64,000 nucleotides of DNA from Corbicula japonica (GCA_038501625.1 JAZAYU010000253.1:372001-436000), one strand, 5' to 3'; shown: positions 23,776-35,902, numbered from the stretch's first letter. Notes: generated from the sequence alone by a model not told the origin. Program-made: numbers and translations.

Positions 23776-23978
23776 GCCCAAGGTTATAAAACTGAGTTTG
23801 GAAACCAGTCTCAAATCTCAAGCATCTGATTGGCTGAAATGGCGACCAGTCAGAGGGCCCAAGATCATAAAACTGAGATTGGAGACCAGTCTAAAATCCA
23901 AGACTGGTCGCCATTTCAGCCAATCAGATGCTTGAGATTTGAGACTGGTTTCCTGATTTTAGTTTTATGATCTCGGGT
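23776..23978. repeat. Foldback (MITE-like) repeat, copy 5, with duplicated half
   Basis: GCCCAAGGTTATAAAACTGA arm, a second internal GCCCAAGATCATAAAACTGA arm at about 23858, then the opposite arm ending TTTATGATCTCGGG. Lies 6 bp beyond the target duplication of the 6.5-kb element. Confidence 0.8.
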
Positions 23979-24110
23979 CATGGACGGTGCTACACAAGAT
24001 TTCCTCAACCTTCCACATCTTTAAAATAGTTCGTAATATTTTGCTTCAATTTTAAAGCATACAGCTAATAAAACGATTTAGAATGGAACATATATGTCCG
24101 ATTGCAACCT

Positions 24111-24311
24111 TTATATACTTATGACGATTCTATCTGTGTTGTTTTTTTCTATAGCATTTAACAGGTCAGGAACAATAATATTTTCTGTCAAATATCGGTG
24201 TCGCAAAATAATCACATCAGCTTTACTTGGGTAATGAAGGGGTTTTTGGTCGGACGGGGTCGATGCTGCCATGTCGGTGCTGGAAAGAATCTCAGCCTTA
24301 GTCTGTATCAT
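24111..24311 (-). CDS. Hypothetical ORF or first exon (66 codons)
   Basis: A true ATG at 24311 opens MIQTKAEILSSTDMAASTPS, continuing with balanced composition (ADVIILRHRYLTENIIVPDL) to a stop at 24111; a GTATAT donor-like site overlaps the last codons. I do not recognise it. It may be a stand-alone exon whose gene was disrupted by the adjacent transposons, or chance. A 234-bp foldback element starts 5 bp upstream of the ATG. Confidence 0.3.
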   Translation of the reverse strand: MIQTKAEILSSTDMAASTPSDQKPLHYPSKADVIILRHRYLTENIIVPDLLNAIEKNNTDRIVISI

Positions 24312-24315
24312 TAAT

Positions 24316-24549
24316 GGGGCACGTCACGGGAAAAGGTACCTTCGGTCATTTTTAAAGAAATTTTAGTTTTTACTAAATTTAGAAAGAACTTACATTTAAT
24401 GTAAATCAATTTCTTATAACTAAAATGTGATTTTGTTACACATTTTGACAATAAAATGGTATTTTTACCGCGAAATGCATAATAAATAATGTCGTCTGCT
24501 CAAATATGACGTCAACTGTCCGAAGGTACCTTTTCCCGTGACGCGCCCC
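24316..24549. mobile_element. 234-bp foldback MITE
   Basis: About 30-bp terminal inverted repeats GGGGCACGTCACGGGAAAAG...CTTCGG; the right end is the complement, with one or two mismatches. AT-rich core without coding potential. No clear target duplication. Confidence 0.75.
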
Positions 24550-25117
24550 AAATTTTAAAGCAGTGTCTGATAATTGTTAAGGTCAGAACATTAATAATAA
24601 CCACGATGATTATCTTATCAACACAGTGCACTCTTTCCAAATAACTTATTGTTAACAATACAGTATGATGATTAAAAAATACATAAATTTATAATAATAT
24701 AAACCAAAAAAGGTCATAAAAGTGCTATCAAAAGATTATCAATTAATGCAATCCCTAGTCGTATTTTATCAAGATGTTATACATATAAGTTAACATAACT
24801 CATAAAAGGCTTTTTAACTAGATCTTTTGCAAAAATTACTCATACAAACTGGGGTTTTTGCTGTCAACAATTTCTTTTAGTTAGAAATATCTCGTTGATT
24901 TATTTCAGTCTAGCAGAAATAAACTTGCATATTTTTATGCGGCGATATGAGTCTACCGAATTTGTAATGTTTGATATAGGGTATTTGATGAGGATATCCG
25001 TTGAGTCGTTAATGCATGAGGTGCCAAAGACTCACAGACGTTATCCATTATCCTCCGTCTTTGTCTCTAAAACATAGACATGTATTGCTAGAATGTTTGA
25101 TATGTATACCGTAAAAT
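24550..25117. other. Unique AT-rich spacer, nothing recognised
   Basis: No gene or repeat supported; it ends where the duplicated homeobox block begins. Confidence 0.5.
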
Positions 25118-25145
25118 GTCAGTAATAAATATGTAATTTTAAAAC

Positions 25146-25466
25146 TTATGATGCCAAATCATCTATCCATGTCAGGAAGCAAGAATCAATTTCACGTCGA
25201 AAATAACGATACATTTCCCATACTGCTGTTTTACTAAATTGTTCAGACGTATGCACTATCAGCAGACGAACCGCTTTTCCGAAAGCCTTTAACTTAGTGA
25301 ACTTTATTCCGCAAACCTCCGACTTAGTCCATGGATACTGCAAAGTGCACGGGGTGAGGAGGGGGGAGGGGGTTTCAGTGTTAATAAATGGTATGCCATC
25401 AGTGTATGCATATGTCCTGATGCATTGTGCAGTATGAAGTTTTCCACTTTCTTCCAACAAGATCAC
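25146..25466 (-). CDS. Unrecognised ORF/exon in the duplicated block
   Basis: Open from a good acceptor (CATTTCCAG before 25466) to a stop at 25146, about 106 codons, with sequence such as LLEESGKLHTAQCIRTYAYT and AVRLLIVHTSEQFSKTAVWE. There is no ATG at its beginning, so it would be a last exon. The paralogue at 36207-36527 keeps the frame with only a few changes. I recognise no family; conservation may simply reflect the recent duplication. Confidence 0.3.
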   Translation of the reverse strand: MILLEESGKLHTAQCIRTYAYTDGIPFINTETPSPLLTPCTLQYPWTKSEVCGIKFTKLKAFGKAVRLLIVHTSEQFSKTAVWEMYRYFRREIDSCFLTWIDDLAS

Positions 25467-25599
25467 CTGGAAATGGCAATCATATTTGAACAAAACTTTT
25501 TATTGAATGATTGATACTGTGTTATTGTAAACGTTATAATATATTCACAGTATTTCCATATCTGAAATTTTGATTTACGCTTTATTATAGATCCATATA

Positions 25600-25775
25600 T
25601 TCAAGTTTTATCGCATGTGCGGCGAACATTGTAGATTAAGATCAGTCGAAATAACAAAATGAATAATAAACGAACTTTGTAGATCCTGATCAGACGGCAC
25701 AGATGTTCCAGCTGCTCTGGATCTACACTTTTCACCCATGAATGACAGTCATATCAAATGAAATATATGGTTAAA
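25600..25775. repeat. GATCAGATC foldback repeat
   Basis: TAGATCCTGATCAGACGGCA and flanking inverted sequence; the same insertion is present at 36660-36835 in the duplicate, so it predates the duplication. Confidence 0.75.
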
Positions 25776-26238
25776 ATAGGCCTAAATAACATTCTGACAC
25801 TGGTTATTCTTCGAAGGTAGATCTGGAGAGATTTTTGCTTTTGATGTTGGCGGGCGCTAATCCGCCAACTTCATGCCGTTAGGCTGCCATGCCGTAAGGC
25901 CGCCAACGTCACAAATCTAAATTTGAAAGCCACGAACGACAAATTACTCGAATTGATATTGCAACTAGAAATGCATATATTTCAGTTAATTAAGATCACC
26001 GATTAATTGAATGAAAATTATTTACATGAATTTCTTTACATTTCTTTTTTTCCAAGAGCGTTTAGTTAAACTTCATGACTTTGTACAGACCTGTAGATAT
26101 CTTTAGTTTTCTACAGGTTCTAGAAACTTGTAAAATATCTAAATGTATTTGTAACACAGTAACTCGTTACCAATGTAGACCCGGCTTTAAGTTGTATCCA
26201 CCATCCTCCTGAACTTGTAAAAACCTTGACAATAAAGT

Positions 26239-26663
26239 TTATGAATCTAGTTTTGTGTCATGAAGATCGGTTAGACAATCCTCTGGTGTTTTCGGCAAAG
26301 TGATGAAAAAAGATTTTGTTATCCCGAGGTTCGGCATTTCACCTCCACCCAGTCGAAAGTTGATTACGCTTTTAAAAAAACGTTCGACGCAAAGACTATT
26401 GAAAATAATCACCGAAGTGGTGTTTGTATCACTCATGTGTTGTTTGTCGATTGAGAAATAAATTGATTGAGTAATTACTTCAAAACGACTGTTTTTTGTC
26501 TTTTCATCAGTGACAATTATTATCATTATAATGTGAGCGAAATTCTTCAATCCACTGATGTTTGTTTGATGATGTTTGTGCAATGTTTTGCGATGACGTC
26601 GAGACGGGGGTGATGTTGAAATTGAGTTTGAGTCACGTCAAATGTTGAGCAACAATTGAAGCC
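26239..26663. promoter_or_regulatory. Conserved upstream block of homeobox copy A
   Basis: The sequence immediately upstream of the TATA box, including TCATGTGTTGTTTGTCGATT, GAGTAATTACTTC and CATCAGTGACAATTATTATC, is shared by copies A, B, D, F and G at the same distance and orientation relative to the gene, and partly by E. TAAT-type cores suggest homeodomain sites. ORFs through it on the opposite strand are read as accidents of a conserved DNA block. Confidence 0.5.
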
Positions 26664-26987
26664 TATAAATGATAACTTTCCTGAGAATTGTTTCACAAAT
26701 CCAAGACGTCATTTCCTGAAAGTCTAAAGAGTTACAAAAAAGGTAAATTATATTTTCGATTGCAAGGTTAGGGTTAAATACCTTTGTGTTTATTTTCACT
26801 TTTTTCATTAATACTCTCGGTATATTATAAAGAATACCATAGCGATCATTTATGAAGTCAATACTGCGAACATCTACAATAAACAGATATTAAAATCCTT
26901 GTAAGGAGCATATGCAACCTTTTTATATGTATTTTACCACGACATTTAATTTCATTCCAGTTTCAACGATCACGTGACTAAAGCAAA
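26664..26987 (+). promoter_or_regulatory. Copy A core promoter, 5'UTR exon and E-box
   Basis: TATA box TATAAAT at 26664-26670; a short non-coding exon ends at 26742 (AAAAAAG then GTAAATTA); acceptor ATTCCAG ends at 26960; E-box CACGTG at 26971-26976, 12 bases before the ATG. The same arrangement recurs in copies B, D and E. Confidence 0.65.
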
Positions 26988-28253
26988 ATGGTTCTCGAAG
27001 ATCTGCCATCGTCAGCCAGCTCTGAAGGCTCGCAGCTCGACTCCAGCACCGACCGTTGCACAAGCCCCGAGACATCTAGCTCCGACATGTCAGTGTCATC
27101 CAGTCCGAACAGTAATGGGGTCAACAGCCCGCGAGTTGGCAAGGATCAGCCAGCTAAAAAGGTTCGGACCAGTTACACAAGGGAGCAAACTCTCGCTCTT
27201 ATAAAAATATTCCAGGAAAATCCCTATCCTGACCACGAGAAGATGGAGAATATTGGAAATGAACTTGATATCCCAGTAAATAAACTCAAGGTAAAAACAA
27301 CTTTAAGTACTGATACAAAATAAGAAACTGGTCTGTTGAATAAAAAATCTATTTGACCTAATTTAAAATTAAAAAATATTAATTATAAAATTTAAATATT
27401 TAAACATTGATGAATGCGTTAATTAAACCATTTCCCGACTAGACAGTGCTGAAATGAATCTGATTGACCCAAATATACACGTACATGTCAGATAGGAAAT
27501 ATGCAGAAGTAACATCGCTAATAGGGGAAAATGAAATATGTTTTTTTGCATGCTTTTACTGGTAATTTGAACTTGGTTATAATGTGAAGTCCTCTAAATT
27601 TAACAAATAATCGAAATGTGTTATGTTTCTTCCAGATTTGGTTCCAGAACCGTAGAGCTAGAACTCGCAGGAAGGACAGTGTTAGAACTCTTTACCAGCC
27701 GCCGATGGGAATCTCACATGTCACCCCAGCTCTAACCTACGGGTATCTACCGGCGACCCACATGTTGTCATCACCACCATCCGTAAACCCAGGCTACTTT
27801 ACTGGTTACCCATGGATGCCGAATGTAACAAGCCCAAACAACAATTATCAGATGTTCGCTCACTACAACCATTCACGACTACAACCACATAGTAACACAG
27901 TGTCAATGGCTACTGGGGGATATCATACGGGCTACTTACAGCCGGAAAATGCATCTTTGTCACAAAGTCAAAACAACGCTGGTTTCTCACACACACACGA
28001 AAAGCATATTGGTAATGCAAGTTCGGTCATGTCACAACAGTATAAGCACATGGATAGCCAGTTCCGAAATATGACATCACTTCAGTGTCAAAGACAGTCA
28101 GGCCAGCAAGCCATATCATCGTTGTCTACCACACAACAGAATGATACTCTGAGTATACTTTCGACACCACGAAACTATAGCATCAGTCAATCGTCCAATT
28201 ATTTGTGGCCATATCATTCATTTAGTGCCAGTAAGAAGAACTCAGTTGACTGA
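26988..28253 (+). CDS. Homeobox copy A, PRD-class homeodomain protein (306 aa)
   Basis: Exons 26988-27290 and 27636-28253 join in phase 0 (donor GTAAAAAC, acceptor TTCTTCCAG). A Ser-rich acidic N-terminus (residues 1-55) precedes the homeodomain at about 56-115: R5, F20, YPD at 25-27, then I47 W48 F49 Q50 N51 R52 R53 in exon 2. The intron falls exactly between positions 46 and 47, a PRD-class signature. The C-terminus is Tyr/Pro/Asn-rich with GYPWMP and FAHYNHSRLQP blocks, then Gln/Ser-rich. Likely a sequence-specific nuclear regulator recognising TAAT-type sites. An AATAAA at 28439 could serve polyadenylation. No paired domain is encoded. The orthology group within PRD is unresolved; NPYPD and IWFQNRRAR recall DUX/Mix-type domains. 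Confidence 0.9.
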
Positions 28254-28602
28254 AATCTTTGTTGAGAATATTTGTTAGGTGGTTTATTGTTCTTCAAATG
28301 TTTGTAAATGCTGTGTTATGTTAGTTTGATTATTGTTCATAATATATATAAATTAAATGCTTTTTAAGTCAACACGAAATTTAATGTGTACGGAATTAAT
28401 GTTGTTTTGTTGTTATCATATATGAACACGAACTATCCAATAAAACAACTGCAACCCAATCTCAAAAGTCTAGCTTTTGATTGCCAAAAAGGAGCACTGT
28501 AAACCTATCAGCATTTTGAAATTGAATACTGGATTTATTATATTGGGTTCTGCCAAAGCAAGAAGCTATCCTTTAAATCAGCTTATAACCTCCTGTTGAA
28601 AT

Positions 28603-28797
28603 TTATTTGTATACATGGGCAATGCTCGGAAGTTCGGACTGGCAAACTCTTATACGAACTACGAGTAGTTTCTGTAACATTTCATCGGCGATATCGATTT
28701 TCTTTTTCAGATACTTCTGGTACTTTAATGTCAAATTTACTGGCACCGGACGCGTTTTGTCATTTTCGCAAACATCTAACCCCAACTTTCTATGCAA
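28603..28797 (-). other. Conserved 64-codon ORF block
   Basis: Open frame (TTG start, no ATG) with lysine-rich KYQKYLKKKIDIADEMLQKL, repeated at 40884-41078 with few changes and, broken, around 45837-46091; shorter traces lie at 53550 and 59370. It is always 3' of a homeobox copy. It may be a relic exon carried in the duplication unit. Not recognised. Confidence 0.3.
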
Positions 28798-29164
28798 TCA
28801 CGGCCAATTTCAAAGCGGAATCCTTTGATTTAAATGATAAAAAATTAGATCCAACTAGGTTATTATACATATGTTTAAAAATTCTATTCTTCTTAAAATG
28901 GTTATAAAGGTAACACCAAAAATATAGTGTCTATGGTACTGGTGGCATCTGGTCACAGAATGCATAGGTGGACTTAAAATAATTTAAATATATGATTGTA
29001 TGAACGCTTTTACTTTACAAAATATGGAAATATTTTGTAAAATAAACTTACTGACCTGCCCAATGCAATACAACGTCCGCGCACTGCTTTATATTTCACG
29101 TTAAAGATCTATGTAGGAAAACTAAGAACACTAAATTTTGTAGTCTTTAACACCATAATCGATG

Positions 29165-29262
29165 AGGATCTACGCTGTTCGCATCTTGGTCACAAATAAA
29201 TAAAAAACAGTGTAGATCCTGATCAGACGACGCAGATCTACACTATTCCGCAGTTGATATCA
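29165..29262. repeat. GATCAGATC repeat remnant
   Basis: Truncated copy (GTGTAGATCCTGATCAGACG); counterparts at 40390-40495 and 46420-46520. Confidence 0.6.
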
Positions 29263-29660
29263 GCCGTATCAGTAAAGGCTTGGGAATTTACGTACAAAGA
29301 AAATAAAGGCAGTTCTGGAGAGACCATTTTAATAGCTGGAAACAAGAACTGTCGTGTTGCCTTGTATTAAATGGCGGATGCCCTCAAAAATGACCTCATT
29401 GGCGTTTCTGAAGCGAGAATGACTACTATGAAGGAAAATTTATTCTGACAGCTTTGTTGTTTCTATAATGTGCGCTCTGTACAAAATGGCGAGTACAATG
29501 TGACAGCTCTGAAGATACAAATGTGGCGATATAATATGCAACTGGAACGACGACTGCACAGGATAATTCATTCTCACAGCTTTTCTTGTTTCTATATTTC
29601 GTGATCCTTTGAAGCGCTTCTAATTGTCTATCTAGTAATTTAACTATTACACGGAACAAT

Positions 29661-29841
29661 TATAGTCAAATCTGTGCGAAAGACCTCATGTCAACAAAGA
29701 CCGCACCTGCGGATTAAGAGAACATTTTATTTGTCCCACTGACAGATTTTCAGAACAGTTTACCTGTGAATAAAGACCACCTGGTTTCTAAACCACTTTT
29801 GAAATTTCCCCTCTTTGGTCTTTGAAAACAGGTTTGACTGT
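29661..29841. mobile_element. GGTCTTT foldback element
   Basis: Ends TAGTCAAATCTGTGCGAAAG and the complement of ACAGTCAAACCTGTTTTCAA; MITE-like. Copies at 39749, 46610 and 48437. Confidence 0.65.
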
Positions 29842-30267
29842 ATTGTGTTTAAAAATGCGACTCCAAACAAATGTTTATTGATACCCTGTAATGCCCCTCA
29901 GTTTATTTAAGGATGCCTTGTAGAAGAGAATGTTAGATGGGAGGGTACGCATGAAATTTCTCCTGCATCATAAAACTTCTTTATTTCTTCAAATATTGAT
30001 CTGCCTCGACCGATATCACATTTCAAACATGGAAAGAATGGTACCGGTATAAGACAACCAATCTCTTAACACTGGTTGTTGAAAAGTCTCCTAATCGACC
30101 AGTCACAACAAATCTTTTTGAGATTGGTTTGAAATCTAAGTTTTTATCATTTTGGGATCAGTTCTTTGTCACGTATGACAATAACAACAATACTTTTTAT
30201 TCTATATGATTTATTGTGTTGCACAGTATTTACATTTGGACAAAAAAAAACAACTAACAAATAATTC

Positions 30268-31551
30268 TTAACAATGATTTCGATCAAATGAGTTCTTCGT
30301 AATGGCACTAAAAGAATGATCTGACCACGAATAAATTGACGATTGACTAACACCATAGTTTGATGTTGTCGGCAGTATGCTAAGAGCATCCTTCCGTTGT
30401 GTGGTCAACAACGATGATGTGACTTGCTGCGCTGACTGGCTTTGACATTGAGCTGATGTCATATGTCTATCCATGTTCTTGTACTGCTGTGACATTACCG
30501 AATGCGCATTGCTCGTGTGCTTTTCAGATGTCCGTGAGAGAACGGCGTTGTCAGGACTTTGTTGTGACAGTGATGGATTTCCCGGATGTGAGTACCCCGT
30601 ATTATATCCACCAGTAGCCACGGGCGCATAATTGCTCGGTGGTTGTAGTCGTGAATGGTTGTAGTGAGCGAACTTCTGATAATTGTTGTTTGGGCTTGTT
30701 ACACTCGGCATCCACGGGTATCCAGCAAAGTAGCCTGGGTTTACGGAAGGTGGAGGTGACAACATGTGGGTGGTCGGTAGATACCCGTTGTGTAGAGCTG
30801 GGGTGACATGTGACCTTCCCATCGGCGGCTGGTAAAGAGTGCTAACATTGTCCTTCCTGCGAGTTCTAGCTCTACGGTTCTGAAACCATATCTAAAAATA
30901 AATCATGAATATCTCCATAATGGTAAAATTTAAAAGTTTAAAATAAAAAATAAAACTGGGTTCATGCAAATAAACACTTTTCCGCACTTTAGGTGCTACT
31001 TTGTATATCTTTTGATAATTCAAGAACATGTAAATGCATAATTATTTGAATCAATCAGAATCATGTTTGGCATTTTCTAGACAGGCAATTGTTAAATAAA
31101 GGCATTCGATTAACTAAATTATCTAAGTTATTAAAATTAAATTTTATGGTTTGAAATGTAGTTTTTTTAATATATCAAGACTTTATCGAACATGACCAGT
31201 TTTTAATTATGTATTGAAATAATTAATTCTTTCTTGCAATTTATTTACCTTGAGTTTATTTTCCGGGATTCCAAGTTCATTTCCAATATTCTCCAACGCC
31301 TCGTGGTCAGGATACGGATTTTCCTGGAATATTTTCATAAGAGCGAGAGTTTGCTCCCTTGTGTAACTGGTCCGAATCTTTTTAGCAGGCTGATTCTTGC
31401 CAACTCGCGGGCTGTTGACCGCATCACTGTCCGGACTGGAGGACACTGACATGTCGGAGCTGGAGGTCTCGGGGCTTGTGCAGCGGTCGGTGCTGGAGTC
31501 AAGCTGCGAGCCTTCGGAGCTGGAGGGTGATGACAGATCTTCGAGAACCAT
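30268..31551 (-). CDS. Homeobox copy B, PRD-class homeodomain protein (308 aa)
   Basis: Exons 31249-31551 and 30268-30891, phase 0; acceptor TTTTTAG. Homeodomain about residues 56-115 with V4I, HEALEN at 28-33 and IPENKLK at 40-46; helix 3 is unchanged (IWFQNRRARTRRKD). The C-terminus has the conserved Tyr/Pro block (with FAGYPWMPSV) and ends SWSDHSFSAITKNSFDRNHC. B is convergent with A across about 2 kb. TATA box, 5' exon and E-box are all present upstream, so B looks functional. With F it forms a subgroup sharing IPENKLK. Confidence 0.9.
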
Positions 31552-32146
31552 TTTGCTATCGTCACGTGATTGCTGAAACTGGAATGAAATTTAATGTTAA
31601 TGTTAATGCATAAACGGATGAATGCGGTTTTTCTTAAAAAATGATGTATTTATTGAAGATGTTCACAGTCTCTTTGGTGAGTATTGACCTTTATTTAAAT
31701 TTTCATAAAGAAAACTAAGATAATGCTCGAACTTTAACGAAATACAACCAAAGAGTTATCTATTTATGAAGTTGAGTTTAACCCGAGAAATACCACATGT
31801 ACTTTCACAGTATTTCGTATTGCAGAAAAATTAAGACGACAATAAAAATGGTCCCGATTGTGAAATAATATAAATGTTCAACTGATCGAAACCTCGTGTC
31901 CGTGGTTGGGGTAAATTATATACCGAGAGTATTAATTAAATATTACTGTTGTTCAGAAATTTACGTTAAATATGAAAACTTTTGTAATTTAGTCCTATTC
32001 AAAAATGTGAACATGAAACATTATGTTTGAAATCCTAAACTGGCAATTGTAATTTAATTTTACCTTTTAGTAAATCCTTTTTAGACTTTCTTGAACTGAA
32101 GACGTCGAGGATTTGTGATACAATTTCTCAGAAAAAAGCATTTATA
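31552..32146 (-). promoter_or_regulatory. Copy B core promoter, 5'UTR exon and E-box
   Basis: TATAAAT at 32140-32146; 5' exon ends at 32064 before GTAAAATTA; acceptor ATTCCAG precedes 31578; E-box CACGTG at 31563-31568. Confidence 0.65.
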
Positions 32147-32164
32147 GGAAGCACATGTTGCTCA

Positions 32165-32400
32165 AATTTGACGCGACTCATACTCAATTTCAATAATTAT
32201 CCGTCTGTCCGTCATCGTCAAACAAACATCAGTGGATTGAAGAATTTCGCTCACATGATAATGGTACTAATTGTCACTGATGAAGAGACAATAACTACTC
32301 GTTTGCAAGTAAGTATTCAATCAATTAAATTCTCCAACGGCAAACAACACATGAGTGATACAAACACCACATGAGTGATAATTAATAACTGTTACGTTAA
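32165..32400. promoter_or_regulatory. Conserved upstream block of copy B
   Basis: Same block as upstream of copy A: ATCAGTGGATTGAAGAATTT, TTCAATCAATTAAATTC and a direct repeat CACATGAGTGATA twice at about 32348-32380. Confidence 0.5.
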
Positions 32401-33912
32401 ACTTTAGGGGTAACGTAGTATACAACAATAGTCAGCTTCCGTCGCCAGGGTAAAACAATGAGAGTTTCTTTATTTGCCGACAAACGCGTGATACGAGTCT
32501 ATCGTAGTCTATCCGATCTTCAGGACATGAAACAATATTGTTTCAAGACAGATTTACTTTATTGGCAGGATGTTCTCCTACAGTTCGGAAGATGGTGAAA
32601 AACGGGAGTAGATGGGTAGCTATCACCAGCTACAAAACAGGAATCTAAAAATTAGTTAGTCCCTCTAAAAATGTTTAGATAAAAATGTTCCTTTATCGAT
32701 AAAAAACTTTACAGCTTCATTTTATATAAAGTATACAGGTAATTTTTATGATAAGTAAATTACTGGAACATTATTTGTTTTTAGTTGAAATTATAAGCTA
32801 AAATACTAGTATACAGTACATCAATAACAAAAGAAGTAGATTTTTCATCAGCAAAAATTAATTGCGAAATCAGTTTTGATTGATTAATTGACGTATTAGA
32901 TTGATTCAGCAGTTAAATCATCATTAACAACAACATCATCATCATCATCATATTTTCGTTGACTGTAATCCACACCCCACCCAGTGCCTTCCGGGTTTCT
33001 GATGTGGCGTAAATCAGTCTCCTCTAATCCTGTGGTACACAAAATGCTTATGCCCAAAATGGTGCCCATTCATCTAAAGGTTTGCCCAAATGTACCATAA
33101 TTTTGGCGTGTTTACATTGCCTAATTGCTAATTACAATCTAATTAATGTAGATTAATCACTGTAATACTAGCCAAGTGGAGCGTTTGCGATCCATAACTT
33201 CTGTACTAAAGTTTGATAAAGATGTCATGACAAAAACACGTCGGGAATTATTGCACTTACATGTAATGTAGGATATATAATAACATTTGTCACCGACAAT
33301 GATCACGATGTACGGGTACGTTTATTTTTTTCTTTTTTTTTTAGTTAAGAGATTTAATTACCAATTATATGTCATGCACTTCTTCTGACAAGCATTCTCA
33401 TTTTGGGTGTGTACCACTACAAAGTTCAGCGTTCTTAGAAAAACTAAGGACAGTGGAAAAGAAAAGTATGATAAAGGTGAAATATGCATATCAGGAATGA
33501 CTACATCCAGAAGACACAGCCTCCCCACCTAGCCATCAAGAAGAGAGGAAAAAGAGCATGTGCAATAAAATGATTTCGTTCGAAATAGACACCACAAACA
33601 ATTAACGATAAAGAGAACTGGGTGGGTTCCCGTATTGGAAGGGTCAGTGGCAAAACAACACTGTAAGTTAAAACCAGGTTCTATGGTGCACCAACCTCAC
33701 ACTTGCCTCAACAGGTTCTCATATGATATGTCTTGGTGAAATAAATCCAACCCACCCATCATCTAGACAATGTTGCATGCAAAACCACACACACACATAG
33801 AAAAACATAAGAAGCTAATAGTGTTGTTAAGCAAAAGGACGGGTACTCAACGACCTTACCAAAACCAGAGCCCCTGGAGTCGAATCGGAAGACTAAACGA
33901 TTAAAGGGATAA
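32401..33912. other. Spacer between copies B and C
   Basis: Contains a short CATCATCATCATCAT microsatellite (about 32935-32951) followed by TTGACTGTAATCCACACCCC, a pairing also seen at 45192 and 51892. Otherwise nothing recognised. Confidence 0.5.
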
Positions 33913-34570
33913 AAAACAACAGATCGAGAACCAATGTTCTTTTGCAATGTTGTTTTGCAAGATTTCTCCATAAACCTTCTTTCAGTGTATATTGGTGTTA
34001 ACATTTTTAAAAAAAAGTATGGTAGGATAGATTTGTTTACAAATACCACACTGGGCATAGCTTTCGGGCTTTAGAAGCGACCTCCGCGCCTAAGACGGTT
34101 CTCTTTCGCATATAAGACGGTTTTAATGGCGGAATGAACGTCCTGTAATTTATAAGTTTACACTTCATAATTCTCGAGGTAGGTGCTTTTGCAAGGTAGG
34201 TGCAAATCGTTGTGCTTTCGAATGAAAAATGATTTTGTACAGGACAACCAGGCCTATGACAATTCCTACAGGAAAAATCTATCGGGGAAGTTATAATTTG
34301 ACAAATAATACATTACTCGAAAGATTCATACACCTTCTGTATAATATGATAAAACCGATCTCATAACTCTGATTGTCATGATTGTTTAACTGGGTCTAGT
34401 CTCTTAGTTGACAAATCACAACAAAGGCTTTTTGAGATTGGTTTGCAATCTAAAATTTATTATTTTGGGGTCAGTTCTTCTTAATCAGATATAATAAAAA
34501 CACACAATTAAATCTATATATTTTAATGTTTTAAATTACATTTATTTACAGACAAACTAACAAACATCTC

Positions 34571-35875
34571 TTAACAAATATTTTGTTCTACTAAATTCTT
34601 CTTGGCACTAACAGAAGGATATGGTAACAAATAAGTTGACGACTGACTGATACCATAGTTTGATGTCGCCGGCAGTATGCCAAGAGCTGGTCTAGCGTTC
34701 TTCTGTTGGGTGGTCAACAATGATGACGTGGCTTGGTGCGTTGACTGCATTTGACATTGCGGTAATGCCATATTTCGGAACTGGCTATTCATGTTCTTGT
34801 ACTGTTGAGAAATGACCGGACTTGCACTGCCCTTCTTTTCTGATGTCCACGAGAGAGCGGCAGTGTCCAGACTTTGTTCAGACAGAGATGCATTTCGCGG
34901 ATGTGAGTAGCCCGTATCATAGCCACCGGTAGCAATTGGCACAGTATGGCTAGTAGGCTGTAGTCGTGAATGGTTGTAGTGAGCGAACATCTGATAATTG
35001 TTGTTTGGGCTTGTTACATTCGGCATCCATGGGTATCCAGCAAAGTAGCCTGGGTTTAAGGAAGGTGGAGATGGCAACATGTGGGTTGTCGGTAGATACC
35101 CGTAGGGTAGAGCTGGGGTGACATGTGACCTTTCCATTGGTGGCTGGTAAAGTGTGCTAACATTGTCCTTCCTGCGAGTTCTAGCTCGTCGGTTCTGGAA
35201 CCAAATCTGGAAAAAGATCACAATGAAGCTCCATTAGTGGTCAATTTAAAGAAGTTTGTTTTATAATAAAAAAGGGTTCAAAGTGCTAGCAAAGCACGCA
35301 AATAACCACTTGCATTTTCCTTAGCGGAGTTACTTCTGTTTATATTTTTGAAATACAAAAACAGGTACATGTATATTTGAATTTGGAATTGTTTAGCCAG
35401 GCAATTGTTTAATTAATACATACATCAATAAGTGTAAGTGTTATCTAGATTATTTAAAATTAAATTTTGTAGTTAGAAATGTAATTTGTCAAATATTTCA
35501 AGATTTTACCTATAATGTCCAGGTTTTACATAAGTATCGAAATATTACTTTCAATTTAGTTACCTTGAGCTTATTTACCGGGATTCCAAGTTCATTTCCA
35601 ATATTCTCCATCTTCTCGTGGTCAGGATACGGATTTTCCTGGAATATCTTCATGAGAGCGAGAGTTTGCTCCCTCGGGTAACTAGTCCGAACCTTTTTAG
35701 CAGGCTGGTCGTTGCCAACTCGCGGGCTGTTGACCGCATCACTGTCCGGACTGGAGGACACCGACATGTCGGAGCTGGAGGTCTCGGGGCTTGTGCAGCG
35801 GTCGGTGCTGGAGTCAAGCTCCGAGCCTTCGCAGCTGGCGAGTAAAGTTGTTGAAGACCGATCTTCGAGATCCAT
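34571..35875 (-). CDS. Homeobox copy C, PRD-class homeodomain protein (315 aa), promoter replaced
   Basis: Exons 35564-35875 and 34571-35206, phase 0. N-terminus MDLEDRSSTTLLASCEGSEL is three residues longer than in A; homeodomain about 59-118 with T9P (SYPREQT). The second coding exon is 211 codons, ending SAKKNLVEQNIC. The coding frame is intact, but the TATA box and non-coding 5' exon found upstream of its twin E are absent: at about 36180 the sequence switches to the duplicated A-type block. The start is chosen to align with the other copies, although the frame is open further upstream. Expression is therefore doubtful unless a new promoter is used. Confidence 0.88.
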
Positions 35876-35902
35876 TTTGCTGACGTCACGTGATTGTTGA
35901 AA
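35876..35902 (-). promoter_or_regulatory. CRE-like and E-box pair upstream of copy C
   Basis: TGACGTCA (35881-35888) overlaps CACGTG (35887-35892), in the same place relative to the ATG as the single E-box of other copies. Copy E has the same pair. Confidence 0.45.

Larger units (their letters stand above)
25118..27945. repeat. Segmental duplication 1 (direct copy at 36180-38945)
   Basis: Homology starts at GTAATAAATATGTAATTTTAAA (25125 region; 36183 region in the copy) and continues through the copy A promoter, first coding exon, intron and the start of its second coding exon. Near-identical with small indels. It includes a 115-codon ORF, a GATCAGATC repeat (25600-25775) and the whole homeobox upstream region. 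Confidence 0.88.
28450..30700. repeat. Segmental duplication 2 (inverted copy at 38945-41285)
   Basis: The space between the convergent copies A and B, plus the 3' half of B, recurs in reverse orientation downstream of copy D. Shared landmarks include the 64-codon ORF (28603/40884), the GATCAGATC remnant and the GGTCTTT foldback element. Confidence 0.85.

Noticed and set aside
26974..27204. Alternative-frame ORF overlapping the first coding exon of copy A, with counterparts in B, C, E and F
   Set aside because: It begins with GTG rather than ATG in copy A and is the +1 shadow of a Ser/Pro-rich homeobox exon; its conservation follows from that of the real frame.
26988..28253. Calling the cluster DUX or Mix orthologues
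   Set aside because: NPYPD and IWFQNRRAR are shared with those families, but a single domain per protein and remembered motifs are not enough for orthology; left as unassigned PRD class.
35712..35900. Antisense ORF across the first coding exon of C (and 43740-43928 in E)
   Set aside because: Opposite-strand shadow of the homeobox exon; no independent signals.
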